From Acidobacteriota bacterium (GTDB lineage: Bacteria; Acidobacteriota; Thermoanaerobaculia; Thermoanaerobaculales; Sulfomarinibacteraceae), in the NCBI GenBank assembly GCA_022340665.1, contig JAJDNM010000013.1:1-57817 (forward strand): a DNA stretch of 57,817 nt, read 5' to 3'. The notes under the pieces were generated by a model. That model saw only the letters and a program-made list of their open reading frames with translations, searched no databases and was not told the DNA's origin. A program made the position numbers and the translations under genes. Below are positions 46,401 to 54,800 of this stretch, one piece after another; the first letter of the stretch is position 1; each line of letters starts with the position of its first letter.

Positions 46401-46568
46401 GGTCTCCAGGTCGACCTCGAAAACCGCGAGGCACTCATTCTGGACACTGATGGCACGCCTCGCCATCGCATTCGCAAGGGCGAGATCGTGTCAATTCACG
46501 GGACTTCGGGCGAGGTCTATCTCGGCGCTCGATCGTTGATCAAGAACGGCGCTACCGAGCCCACCTGA
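40401..46568 (+). CDS. Giant membrane fusion: M50-like domain, circularly permuted enolase, helical domain, PPDK-like N-terminal and phosphohistidine domains
   Basis: 2055 residues in one uninterrupted frame; GTG 40401 has AGGA 6 nt upstream. (1) Residues 15-200: about four hydrophobic helices, with HELGH at 75-79 as in M50 zinc proteases. (2) Residues about 255-560: the enolase barrel. Equivalents of every catalytic residue are present: H269, E283 (MQEAM), E326 (GLEGGLAP), D369 (ALDPALS), E427 (IEDGF), D454 (GDDL), K479 (LIKANQIG), H507-R508-S509 and K530. (3) Residues about 575-790: the enolase capping domain, including the mobile loop PLGTSAGSGEA and QNLGMNAMLSASLA. This domain normally precedes the barrel, so the enolase is circularly permuted. 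(4) A Pro/Thr-rich linker, then a helical region at about 890-1515, unrecognised. (5) Residues about 1545-1890: a pyruvate phosphate dikinase-type ATP-binding domain (RYGGKGSSL at 1552, VRGGSVFSMPGM at 1629). (6) The swivelling domain with GGSTSHAAV (His1980). The PEP-binding barrel is absent. Enolase activity and ATP-dependent His phosphorylation are inferred; the physiological reaction is unknown. Neighbours suggest envelope or lipid metabolism. Confidence 0.88.
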   Translation: MHSQNGSPKSWLQEGWVIANHILVSFHVAFISSVLALPAAEIFKTDVLRFIFASWETLVSALFMGITFHVGIALHELGHFLAAARLSALNESVAVEAQERLGGPLVGRAFFLAEMFLRIPYGRAPGIKKEGLNYYPDAPYNLAVAAAGPRASRDVAIVALPLAAVLLGIGLIADQTAAIYAGRLFLGIGLVTFLDFRLADPGKYVEFRERERLAHEKASTISEISGWLAMCPEQKRRMVAERIQEAVHPRLGPVSAPWQFRNCGMGGRHTEKEYPESNISMQEAMFLILNARDYQDAQELTVRLQNRLKEIIEKEEGCRVMGIGLEGGLAPYIERGDFPLPEVRLWSMMKQAIAECGCQPGTDVAIALDPALSELEIAYRTEFDMPDAVGMYLFWRDKAKVVMDRNQVLDIYLRAIEEFEIPLLSIEDGFSEDDFEGWSLLLEKLGGAVFVIGDDLVTTNDQTIETASSQGLINAALIKANQIGSLYETILAMLVALGKGMDLVVSHRSKSPNDDMEAQIALAVNSLGLKAGGGANTERLVKYQAVTEQMLKVAEQSGSDQALHGGETAVVQTMRAYEEPTNAGIPTVGVTLELVVPTSGIVLKFRGSTPLGTSAGSGEAIHLVDSLVEKAEHRELVERFHEFFNQVEPGVFSFKREIDEARVRATEDDELADLFERTERYGGKGCLTAVDNVRQVIAPHFEHLDVATLDLKKIDSELLGLELSTARRRGKLDDSANPPDVIHVMQRKQNLGMNAMLSASLALARALAHVQGKELYELLREEMLDIIAELADSYGVQVNGSAFADYVHALQQVNKILDERDELLFEVLRRHTGLYSEAEALSLGRRIEQPEATVETDSRLESTGDAAEVSAVSKPISRPTATGIETDLPKGFTQADAEVLKSFDRDLWRACVDQDTSVDVKKILSAYQRTRAELADRLGKFGIVNNRVFKHNGSLRVPYLFGDTLLLHSVTGDASETHSVWKFPDGTIYTDAMFEELAGGEAEPIDLEKLLFTFDPEHIAEPRITRIRDIALLLKNVNEASNRDEALHLLRHLVTRLCNLSVKTFLGAKNLQPEVNNLNTELLRFINGWLCRSLPGLTRTVVRNLTAVIGKPNLIDQLWNDTIRLAEVEVRGSAIVNELRRSSHHALGQRTLLLAQAYLDFLDNGEFGELRRLGFASPADADIEAREREEPRRIVARVVEDLGRLLGTSETVARIREWQEAYAENLTRCQFGNPIEDELETLIDKGIHARNRWAFYHHLRILMQKADDFSRPEGVTKAFKKCLNELHELRPDGEDFDADCAEAMVRKGVGDFVGGIRGAYQDELFGTLESVLDANEKDSSYETFNRVRELRVALQRMIDAGGFTAQRYFLQQLDCLLEEMNYLALRRVATRYSHDGVDLDQCLEIIRVSILNLEFDGLDSRELIDLAGLLSNPDRTTDELLDVLRYVSRHYHKIRQRVTVPYEKMSHHLKLSEEDLRTVLANMQRYMHDLNSVVHFSDIAVAYIREQTSDWAEPRRPRATSDDSHAIIHISHRDQVSEAMKCCNNQPTVRERYGGKGSSLLYVNQLGLPTRDGFILPTSIPRSGMHRTNRAWLEKHITDHLRILEHDIAKRAGMGKRFGDEREPLILAVRGGSVFSMPGMLTTIVFVGMNDRIAEALAQHGPWRAYDSYRRFLASYGLAMWGVDLETFNVVDDAKRRYGVEYKTDLPWEAMREVAESSKTVFRDHGFSEELDRVLASPMQQLVDSVITVFDSWDKERANRYRDIKGISHSWQTAAIVQEMAFGNGRNDTIQPEMDETLVSLTGVIPRTTVNEFGIRELTGEFKFSAAGDDLVGGVTSSGSFHTIDELDLLMPMLGRRLRHVGSRLRRFMGTDQEVEFTVEKGVLSVLQSRTAETYADEAIDRFLDPGDPAARGLGVRGGGFRGLVAFDEAERKEMAAIDISERDDVDGVLMVLENPTPEEIPMIISADGLLTAKGGSTSHAAVAANGIEDKNFCAVMSASGLQVDLENREALILDTDGTPRHRIRKGEIVSIHGTSGEVYLGARSLIKNGATEPT

Positions 46569-48507
46569 TCCAGTCGACCGCGGCAGATCGGCGACGCGCT
46601 CTGCCCTCGCAGCAACTTCGCGTGAATTGGAGAACGAGCAGGTCCCGTCCCTCCGCCCATATTTCATCCGGCACCTCGAAAGAAACGACCTGAGGCGCGC
46701 TCGTCAGCTGCCGGACTCCCAGAACGTGTCCATTGAGAAGGACCCGAACCGACTGGGCTCCCGACAGACCGCGATGCGGCCACAAGCGAATTCTGATCGG
46801 TCCCCGAGAGGTCTCTCCAAGACCGATGTCGACGCTCGCTTCTCTCCCGCGAACCCAGGCAACCGTCACTCCGTTCGCCCGTGTCTTCGGCTGTTCCCAG
46901 CCCGATCTCCGTGCGTGGCGATCCGTCGGGGCGAAGTCGATCTCCGACTCAGCGGGCCCCCGTGTTGCGCCAAGACGCCGGGAAAGTCCGCCAAAGCAGC
47001 CTGATGGCAATCTTTCAATCTCCGGCGATATCGGAGCTGCCAGCGGTTCCGGCCAGGGATCGCGGTCCATCGACCTTTCACGCTCGTCTGAATCGACTGC
47101 TGACCTGGTGAATCGGTACAACCGTCCCGTCCGGCGCACATCTGCGATCTCGGCGTAGTACGCCGGGATCTTCGAGAAGGCTGGACCCAAGGGGCGACTG
47201 GACACCAGCAGAAGAGGAGACGATGTCCTGACGAGTTCGCGCAGCCCTTCGGGCCGGGCGTTGATCGTCACAACGGGCTCATCGAGGTAGTACGAGAGGC
47301 AGGTTCGCGCGAAGTGGTCGACCGTTGTGACACGCTCTCCGGGCCTCCTCACCTCGTTGACGGCCTGAGCAAGACGATCCCAGTGGGGGCGCCCCAGACG
47401 ATGATAGGCATCCACCCGGATCAACAGCATTGCCGCGATTCCGAGGCAGGCCACCCACCCGAGCCACCTCCAGCGCAAGGCGAAGAGAAATCTGCCGAAA
47501 CCGAGAGCCAGCAGAACCGCAAGGAACGGCCAGAGAGCGGTGTCGTAGCGGGCCGCACTCCAATGCTCGATCGCCACCAGGGAAAGCTCCCAGCCCACCA
47601 GAGCCACGAGAGCCGGCAGAAAGACGAAACGTCCGAGGCCGGTCTTCAGCGCGACGATCAGCCCGAAGACGAAAAATCCCGCGAGGACGAGGCCGAACCA
47701 GCTCCAGGGACTGAAAACCCAAGGCGCGACGGTGAGGGCTTCCCACCTCTGGGCGATGGCTTGCAGATCCCAGTCCGTCGTCCGAGGCCGCGACAGGCGT
47801 TCGGACAGGCGCGCCCAGACCCATACCATCCACGGCACGAATGCGAGGAGGCCCAGGGCCACTCCGATAACGTACTGGCGGCAGACCTTCTTACCATTTG
47901 TCCCCTCATCCTGCTTGGAGCTTCGACCCAGAAACACCAATCCGGCCATCGGGAAAAGGATCAGACCATACGAAAGGCTGGTGTAGCAGCCGGTCGCGAC
48001 AACAGCCGCGAGGCCCAGGGTCGTCTTCCATCCCGGATCGGCTCGGAGTCGGTCGACAACGAGCAACGTCACGGTGCAGACCAGGATCAGGTACGGGTAG
48101 GCGCGAAGCTCCTGCGAGGTGCGGATATGAAAGGGAGAGAGGGCGCAAAAGGCCGCCACCAGGAGGGCCGTCGTCCGACTGAAGTGACGGTCGGTCCAGA
48201 TGGCCAGCAAGGCGATCGAGGCCACGCCCGCAGCGATCGGCACGAGGCGGATCCACGGGTCATCGAGGCCGAGCAGGAGGCAAAGGCGGGTGATGATCAC
48301 ATAGACCGGGACATTGTCCGCGTCCGCCGCGCAGGCAGAGATCGCCTCGAGCATCGGCATCGAAGCGAACTGCATCGTCTTGACCTCGTCCAGCCACAGC
48401 GAAAACGTGCCGAGGTTGCAGACGCGAACGAAGACGGCCACCGCGCCGATCAGGATCGCCGGCGCCAGTACAGATCGGTCCGAGCCTCGAGAGGCCAACG
48501 GTTCCAT
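46552..48507 (-). CDS. GT39-type (PMT/ArnT-like) membrane glycosyltransferase
   Basis: 651 residues. The N-terminal two thirds have about ten membrane helices; the first luminal loop carries the catalytic LWLDEVKTMQ (Asp-Glu, near 40), and SPFHIRTSQELRAYPYLIL is typical of the family, which moves sugars from polyprenyl-phosphate carriers onto proteins or lipids on the outer face. The C-terminal part (about 480-651) is soluble, beta-rich and may bind carbohydrate (WVRGREASVDIGLGETSRGP). It converges on the giant fusion gene and overlaps it by 17 nt. Confidence 0.85.
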   Translation of the reverse strand: MEPLASRGSDRSVLAPAILIGAVAVFVRVCNLGTFSLWLDEVKTMQFASMPMLEAISACAADADNVPVYVIITRLCLLLGLDDPWIRLVPIAAGVASIALLAIWTDRHFSRTTALLVAAFCALSPFHIRTSQELRAYPYLILVCTVTLLVVDRLRADPGWKTTLGLAAVVATGCYTSLSYGLILFPMAGLVFLGRSSKQDEGTNGKKVCRQYVIGVALGLLAFVPWMVWVWARLSERLSRPRTTDWDLQAIAQRWEALTVAPWVFSPWSWFGLVLAGFFVFGLIVALKTGLGRFVFLPALVALVGWELSLVAIEHWSAARYDTALWPFLAVLLALGFGRFLFALRWRWLGWVACLGIAAMLLIRVDAYHRLGRPHWDRLAQAVNEVRRPGERVTTVDHFARTCLSYYLDEPVVTINARPEGLRELVRTSSPLLLVSSRPLGPAFSKIPAYYAEIADVRRTGRLYRFTRSAVDSDERERSMDRDPWPEPLAAPISPEIERLPSGCFGGLSRRLGATRGPAESEIDFAPTDRHARRSGWEQPKTRANGVTVAWVRGREASVDIGLGETSRGPIRIRLWPHRGLSGAQSVRVLLNGHVLGVRQLTSAPQVVSFEVPDEIWAEGRDLLVLQFTRSCCEGRARRRSAAVDWIRWAR

Positions 48508-48571
48508 GGGCTCGATTGTATGAAGCTCCAGCCTCTTTCAACCAGCGATTTCTCGAAACGGGCAGCGTTTT

Positions 48572-48600
48572 CACCGCAAAGACGCCAAGTTCGCCAAGAA
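48572..48600. repeat. Short direct repeat of the CGCCAAG type
   Basis: CGCAAAGA, CGCCAAG and TTCGCCAAGAA follow one another, then TTCACC echoes the TTCACC just before. Similar CGCAAAGACGCAAAG strings are common between genes in many environmental genomes. Confidence 0.5.
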
Positions 48601-48809
48601 TTCACCAAATGGATCTTTGACCCGGGCCCCTGAAAAACCGGAAGGGACTCCGGCGCCAGGTCACAAAAAACCTACTCCGGACATCCTCTTCCTGACTGTG
48701 GGTTTCCCAGGGAAACACTCCCACCTCTCAGAATATCGCGGCGGTGCAGTGCGAAGCACAAGCCGACGCGAGTTTCTGAGGGCGGGTGGGCGGGGGGTGA
48801 CGTGACGAT

Positions 48810-48826
48810 GGCCAGCTTTGCTGGCC
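48810..48826. terminator. Perfect hairpin downstream of the macroglobulin gene
   Basis: GGCCAGC and GCTGGCC form a 7-bp stem with a 3-nt loop, 42 nt beyond the macroglobulin stop on its strand. No T-tract, so it is either a weak terminator or an mRNA-stabilising end. Confidence 0.4.
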
Positions 48827-48828
48827 GA

Positions 48829-48863
48829 ATCGGGATCGGAATTGGGAACGGGATCGGAATCGG
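48829..48863. repeat. Imperfect tandem repeat GGGATCGGAATC
   Basis: Alternating GGGATCGGAAT and GGGAACGGGATCGGAATCGG units, a 6-bp periodicity, end within a few bases of the macroglobulin stop codon at 48868. Confidence 0.5.
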
Positions 48864-48867
48864 ATGT

Positions 48868-51800
48868 CTACTGAGCCGCGACTTCCAGGCGGTAGCCGGC
48901 GGAGTAGGCGGTGAACTCAGGAGCGTACATGGACTGGAGGACCGCCGGGCCGACGCGGAAGGCGCCCGCCATGTTGGCGCGCAGGCGGTACTTGAAGGTG
49001 TACTCCCCGGCCGGCAGCCACTCGAAGAAGAAGTTGGTGCCGGAATCCCGCACCTCCTCGTACCACGAGATCCCGAGGTCCCATTTGTACTGCGAGTGCA
49101 GCGTTTCAGGCTCGAAGCCCGCCCCGCGCGGATCTCGCAGGTGGACGTACTCGGCAGCGTGCCTGGCGCGAATCGAGAGGTGGACCTCGATCTGGTCGCC
49201 AGTTTCGATCCGCTCACCGTCGGCGAGTGGCCTCAGAACCCAGCCGGAGTCGTCGTTGAAGCGGCGGAAAAACTGCCTCGTCACGCCGAACAGATCTCCA
49301 CGCGCTTCCGGGGGAAGCTCTTCGGTGGAGAAGTGCCAGGTTGCCGAGGCAAAGGCGAAGCCCTTGGTCGGTTTCTCGACGACGATCGTGGCCATCGTAT
49401 TCGGGTCGATATCCTCGCCCGCGACAATCACCCTGTTATGCGCCCCGGTGTATTCGTCGGGTTCGAACACGAAATGTTCGGACCGAGGTCCGACCGTCAC
49501 ATCGATCTCCTCACGAATCGCCAGCGCTTCTTCCTGCCGCAGGTAGTGAGCCAGTGAATAGAGGACCTCGGCCGTGGCCCGGGTCGATTTCCAGTGATTG
49601 AGCTTCTTGTTGAGCAGGAGCCAGTGGACGAGGCCGTCTCGTCGACCGTCGTCGGGCTCGAGCTCCGAGAGGGTCCGAAGCGCGAACGCGTGGGTCTCGA
49701 TCGTATCGTTGTACCAGAGCCAGGCGCGGTCCTCGGGCGCCCAGAAAGTGCCGAGGTCGCGATCCGTCTTGGCCGCGTCCATCACGGAATCGAAGACCAG
49801 CACCGCATCATCGTGGCGGCCGGCCCGTTCGAGGGTCAACGCCAGGTAGCCCTTGGTCAGTGGTGAGTGCCGCCGCCAGTGGCGGAAGCTGAAGTCGAGC
49901 ATGCGGGCGCGCTCGTCGGCGGTGAAAACACCGCCGGTCCACGACTCGTCCGGGTAGTTCGAGAGCACGTAATTGAGGAATGTGATGGTCTCCCAGCAGC
50001 AGTCGTTGGCGATCATCCGGTCGACCATCACGTCGATGTAATGGCGGTGCATGTACGACCAGGCTCTGACGACGACATCTTCCGGTGCGTCGACCCCGAA
50101 CTCGAGGCCTTTCGAGAAGCCGTGCAGGATGTACAGCGTCATCCATGGCGACGGCGGACCGCCCGGCCACCACGGGAAGCCGCCAGCCGAGGTCTGGTTC
50201 TTCTCGAGCTCGGCGAGGGCGGCGTCGCGTTGGGCTCGTGTGATGCGGGGATCGAGCACGTTGATGAGATCCTCCGCCGCCTCCTCACCGCCGCGAGCCG
50301 TTTGCAGCCAGGGCGTCTCGACCAACGCCATCGCGCGGTTCGGATCATCCGCCTCCCATGTCTCGAAGCGGGTGTCTCGGCTCGACAGCTTCTGCGCCAT
50401 CTCCTCGATCGACGGGTACCGATCGAAGAGGCTGGCAACGATACCGGTCGATAGGAAGCGATTGAGGGTCTGCTCGGTGCACTCGTAGGGGTAGCTCACG
50501 AGGTACGGGAGGGCATTGAGCAGGCTGTAAAAGAGCTGCGCGTTGACGGTCACCACGAGCTGGTCATGAATCAGGGTCGGGTCGTCGTCGGCAGCCATGT
50601 CGGCGAAGTGGAGCTCGCGCCGATCCGCGTTCTGCAACGTGGCGAATCGCGACTGCATGAGGTGGAGACGGCTCGGAAGCACCGGCAGCGGCCGAAGCTC
50701 ACCGTCGGAGAACGCGCCCGCGCGGGCGGTCACTTTGAAGGCGACCGTGCCGACCCGCGCCGGAACCGTGATGGGAATGCCGAGGTCGGTTCCCTTGCCC
50801 GCATCGACCGAGAACGGCACACCGGTCGAGGCTTCGGCCGTCAGGCCGAACGCGCCGCGCAGGTCCTCATCGGTTTCGGGGTCACGGATCTCGAGGTCGA
50901 GCTGACCGTCGAAGGCGCTCTCCCCGGCATTGTTGACCACCACTTTGAGCACCGCGGTGTCTCCCTCGCGAAGAAAGCGCGGCAGGTATGGCCTGACCAT
51001 CAGCTCCTTGACGCTGGCCGCCTGCCGGCTCGCCGATCCGCCGCGCAGATCCGTCGTGACTGCGTGCACCCACAGATTCCAGTCGGTGACCGAGTCGGGG
51101 ACCTCGAACGAGACCGTCACCTCGCCGTCCTCGGACAGTCTCAGGTGCGGTTCCCAGAAAGCGGTCTCGGAGAAATCCGAGCGAATCTCGGCCGCGGGTG
51201 TTTCCGTCGGTCCTGCGCCATCGTTCTCGGCCTCATCAAGGTCGGATCTTCCCCTGCCACCGACGAATGCAGCCTTCGCCTCCTGCTCCTCGGCCATTGG
51301 CGCCGCGGCGTCGGCAAGCTCCATGCGCGACTCGGCGACGGCTCCTGTCTTCATGGCGAAACGCTGGCGCCGCCCAGGGCCGCCGATGCCGTAGCCGTCG
51401 AGCGTCGCTAGACTGTCGCCCTGCAGATGCGGATATCCGGGGAGGCCGGGCAGACTCGAGTGGGCCCACGCGTGGCGCGCCATGCCGAGGTTGTCCCAGA
51501 GGCTGCCGACAGTGTTGCGGGCTGGATAGAGGGAGAGCGGACTCGGGGGGCTGTGGGGTCCGTAGATGTCGAGGCTGCGGTCGTACATGTAGGCGAGGAG
51601 CTCGGCAGCGGCAGCGTCCACCGGTTCGTCTCCGTGACCACGCACGGTAACGGTGAAGCTCTCCTTCGTGCCCGGGCGCATCGTGTCGCGGAAGGAGCTG
51701 AACTCGAGATCCAGCCTGCGGTCGTCCCAGGGCACGAAAACCCTCGCGGTTCGGCGAATGAGCTGGTGATCCCGAACCAGGGTCAGCGCCACCCCGAATC

Positions 51801-54800
51801 CGCCCCGGTCTTCGGCGCTGATGGGGAAATCGACGACACCCGAGCGGCCCGCGCTGATCGCCCGCCGTTCGATCCGGCGACCGTCGCGGAAGACCTCGAG
51901 CACCATCTCCTGCGCCTTGAGGCCGGTGAAGACCACGAGGCGAGCAGTCTCCCCCACACCCACCGAAGTCCTGTCGAACGCCAGCAGTGCCGGCAGGGCG
52001 AGTGGTGTACGGCGCGTTCCGACTACGACCAGGTCCTGGCTTGTCGAGAACTCGGCTCCGAAATCATCCTCCGTCCTGTACACCAGGCGATAGGCGCCCG
52101 GCGCCAGTCCGGGCAGCTTCACCTCCGCCGAGCCATCCTCGCTGTGCGAAACCTCGCCCACCGCCACCTGGCGACCCTCCGGCCACGAGGCGAGGATCGC
52201 GTCGGGGTCGTATCCGGGGTCCCAGCGAGGTCGAAGGAGATCACCCTCCGTCCGGTACACGTCACCGTCGTTATCCGGTAGCAGCCTGGGCTGGTCGGCG
52301 GGAGTCAGCGTCTCCTCCGGTTGATCGAGCTCGACCAAGCGCCACCTGCCGTCACCAGCGCGCGGAACACCGTCGAGATCGGTCCGCAGGACGCGGACCT
52401 GCGCGGACTCTCCACCGGTGAGGAAGCCGAGGTCAGAAATGATGCGAGCCTCGACCGACACGAATCCGAGTCGAAAGCTCCTCTCTGCCGAGCGGGTCTC
52501 ACCGCCTTCGTCGGTGGCGTCGACCGCGAAGCGATAACGGTAGGTGACTCCACGCTTCGCCTTCCGCTCATCGGCCGCCGGCACGAAGCTGACGCGGAAA
52601 TTGCCATCCTCGTCGAGGGTCGTCTCGCCCGCGGCCACCACTTGGCGCTGGGCCGATGGCGACGGGTTCCACCAGTACCACCACCTCGGATACAGCGGCT
52701 CACGAGTCACCCGCCAGCTCACCGAGCCCGTGACCACCGGCAGGCCGAAGTAGTAGCGAACGGAACCCGACAACACGGCTTCCCGGTTGAGGCGCAACGG
52801 GTGTTCGGGATCGGCGATCTCTACCTCGAAGGTGGGCCGTTTGTACTCCTCGACGCGCAACCGAGAGAGGCCGCCATCGGAAGTGCGGAGCTGCCACTGG
52901 CCGAGCAGCCGACCGGATGGAATTTCGAACGACCCGGACGCGGACCCGAACCCGTTGGTCGTCACCGTCACCGTCGCCACGTCTTCGTAATTGGCGTCCA
53001 CCAGCGAAACCTCGATCGAGGCTCCCGGCCTCGTTTCGTAACGGAGATTTTCGCCGCCGCCGCTGTAGGCCACGACCTTCCAGAAGATCGTCTGCCGGGG
53101 ACGGTAGACCGAGCGATCCGTGAAGACGAGGACCGAAGACGTCGTCTCACGCTGGCTTTCTTCAAACTGGTAGATGCGGTCTCGGTCGAGGGCGATCTGG
53201 CCGTCCTTCTCCGCCACGAGGAAGTACTGCTCCCGTTCCCAGAGACGGTGATTGAAGGCAACACGGCCATCATCACCAGTGTGCCTGCGTTCGATCTCCC
53301 GATGGCCGCGCCGGTAATCGTAGCGGTAGAGCGACACCTCGACGTCCTCGAGTGCGCGCCCGGTCCGCCCCGAACGAGCCGTGATCTCGTACGCCTCCCC
53401 AACGTGGCGCCTGATGAGAACGAGATCCGAAACGATGAAATTGGCGGCCTGCATCTGGTTCGCATGATCGGCGAAGTCGGACCGCATCGAGGCCACCAGG
53501 AGGTAGGCCCCCGGCTCGTCGAGCTGCGGAACGTCGTAGGTGATATGCGACCGATAGTCGGGGGTCGGCGGCAGCTCGATGGACCATTCTGCATCGTGCT
53601 CAGACCCCATGATCCGTTCCGCCTCGCGATACGTCGGCAGCAGGCTGTAGTCGTCGGAGCCTTCCACCATCTCGCGGAGGTCGTATCGCCAGGCCCGAAA
53701 ATGAAGACTGGCGACATTCCGATGATTGATCCTGAGAGATCGCCTGTCGGTGCCGTCCACAGCCATCGCCTCGAGGCCGAAGGATGGTGACTCGATCGAG
53801 GCCACGATGTGGTTGCACCTTTGGCCGCCGACACTCCGAGGGTGCCGATCACGACCCGCGAGCGCTACCTCGCGAGCCCGGACCAACGCATCCGGAGTCG
53901 ACTCGCTGCGAATGAAATTCGCCAGGGTCGCCTGGCCCATCGACCACCACGGAAGGCTGCGGTCGAAGTCGCCCTGAATGCCTTCCAGGTGCTGCCGGAC
54001 TGCGAACTTGTCCTGCTCGGTTTCGAAGCCTGCGTGGAGCCTGCGTGTTCTTTCGAGCCGGGCCTCGAGCGCGGCTTCGGCGCGGCCATGCGCCGAATGC
54101 CATGCCTCAAGATCGTCGAGCAGGGCACCGATCTTCAGAAGCGGATGGATCGAAGGATCCGCGAGATCCAGTTCGGCCGACGTCTCCGGGTCACCCTCGA
54201 TAAGGGCTGTAGTATCGAGCTGAAAGACGCTGTTGGACTCCACCGGGCTCCAAAGGGAGGTGTCGGCCAGCAGCTCCACCCACAGGTAGGTGACCGCATC
54301 CCGCAGCGTGCCCCGAATCCGGGGAGGGTAGCTGTTCTGATGGATGTAACGGGAGAACTCACCGATGGACTCGCTGCCCCACTCTTCGCGGCCGGACCAG
54401 ACCGAGAGGAAGGCCCTATCCGCCTCCTCGACGATCTGCTCGAGATCCCATTTCTTGAGGTCCAGCTCGCCGGAGGTCTCGACCCGTTCTCGTTGGCGAA
54501 TCTCCCACGAATAGGCACGTGCGTAGGTGGCGAGGGAGTTGGCGTAGTAGAGCTCGAGAACCGCCTTCGACACGGCGTCTTCGGGCCATCCCTCGGTGCG
54601 CAGATAGCGGACTGCGGTCTCGTAACCGTGCAGCGCCATCCGCAGCCTGGTCTCCTCGACCAGTGCGCGGGTCCACTCGGGCGCATTGCCTTCCGCCCGG
54701 GCCTGTTCGAGAATCTCCGCCACCGCCTCCGAGGCGGCCTCGAACTTCTGCTCCGAGATCAGGCGGTCGACATTGTCCCAGCTCACTGGATCATCCCCTC

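Larger units (their letters stand above)
48508..48867. other. Intergenic region with several short repeats
   Basis: No coding frame is supported. It contains a GCAAAGACGCCAAG-type repeat (48572-48600), a perfect hairpin (48810-48826) and a GGGATCGGAATC-type repeat (48829-48863). Both neighbouring genes are on the minus strand, so it lies downstream of the macroglobulin gene and upstream of the glycosyltransferase gene, whose promoter I could not identify. Confidence 0.5.

Noticed and set aside
47314-48633. 439-codon plus-strand open frame
   Set aside because: Antisense to the GT39 gene, low-complexity composition rich in Gln/Arg/Glu, no recognisable fold.
52321-53790. 489-codon plus-strand open frame
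   Set aside because: It is antisense to the macroglobulin gene. GC-rich codon bias leaves the reverse frame open; the product is Arg/Gly/His-rich with no domain, and no ribosome site precedes it.
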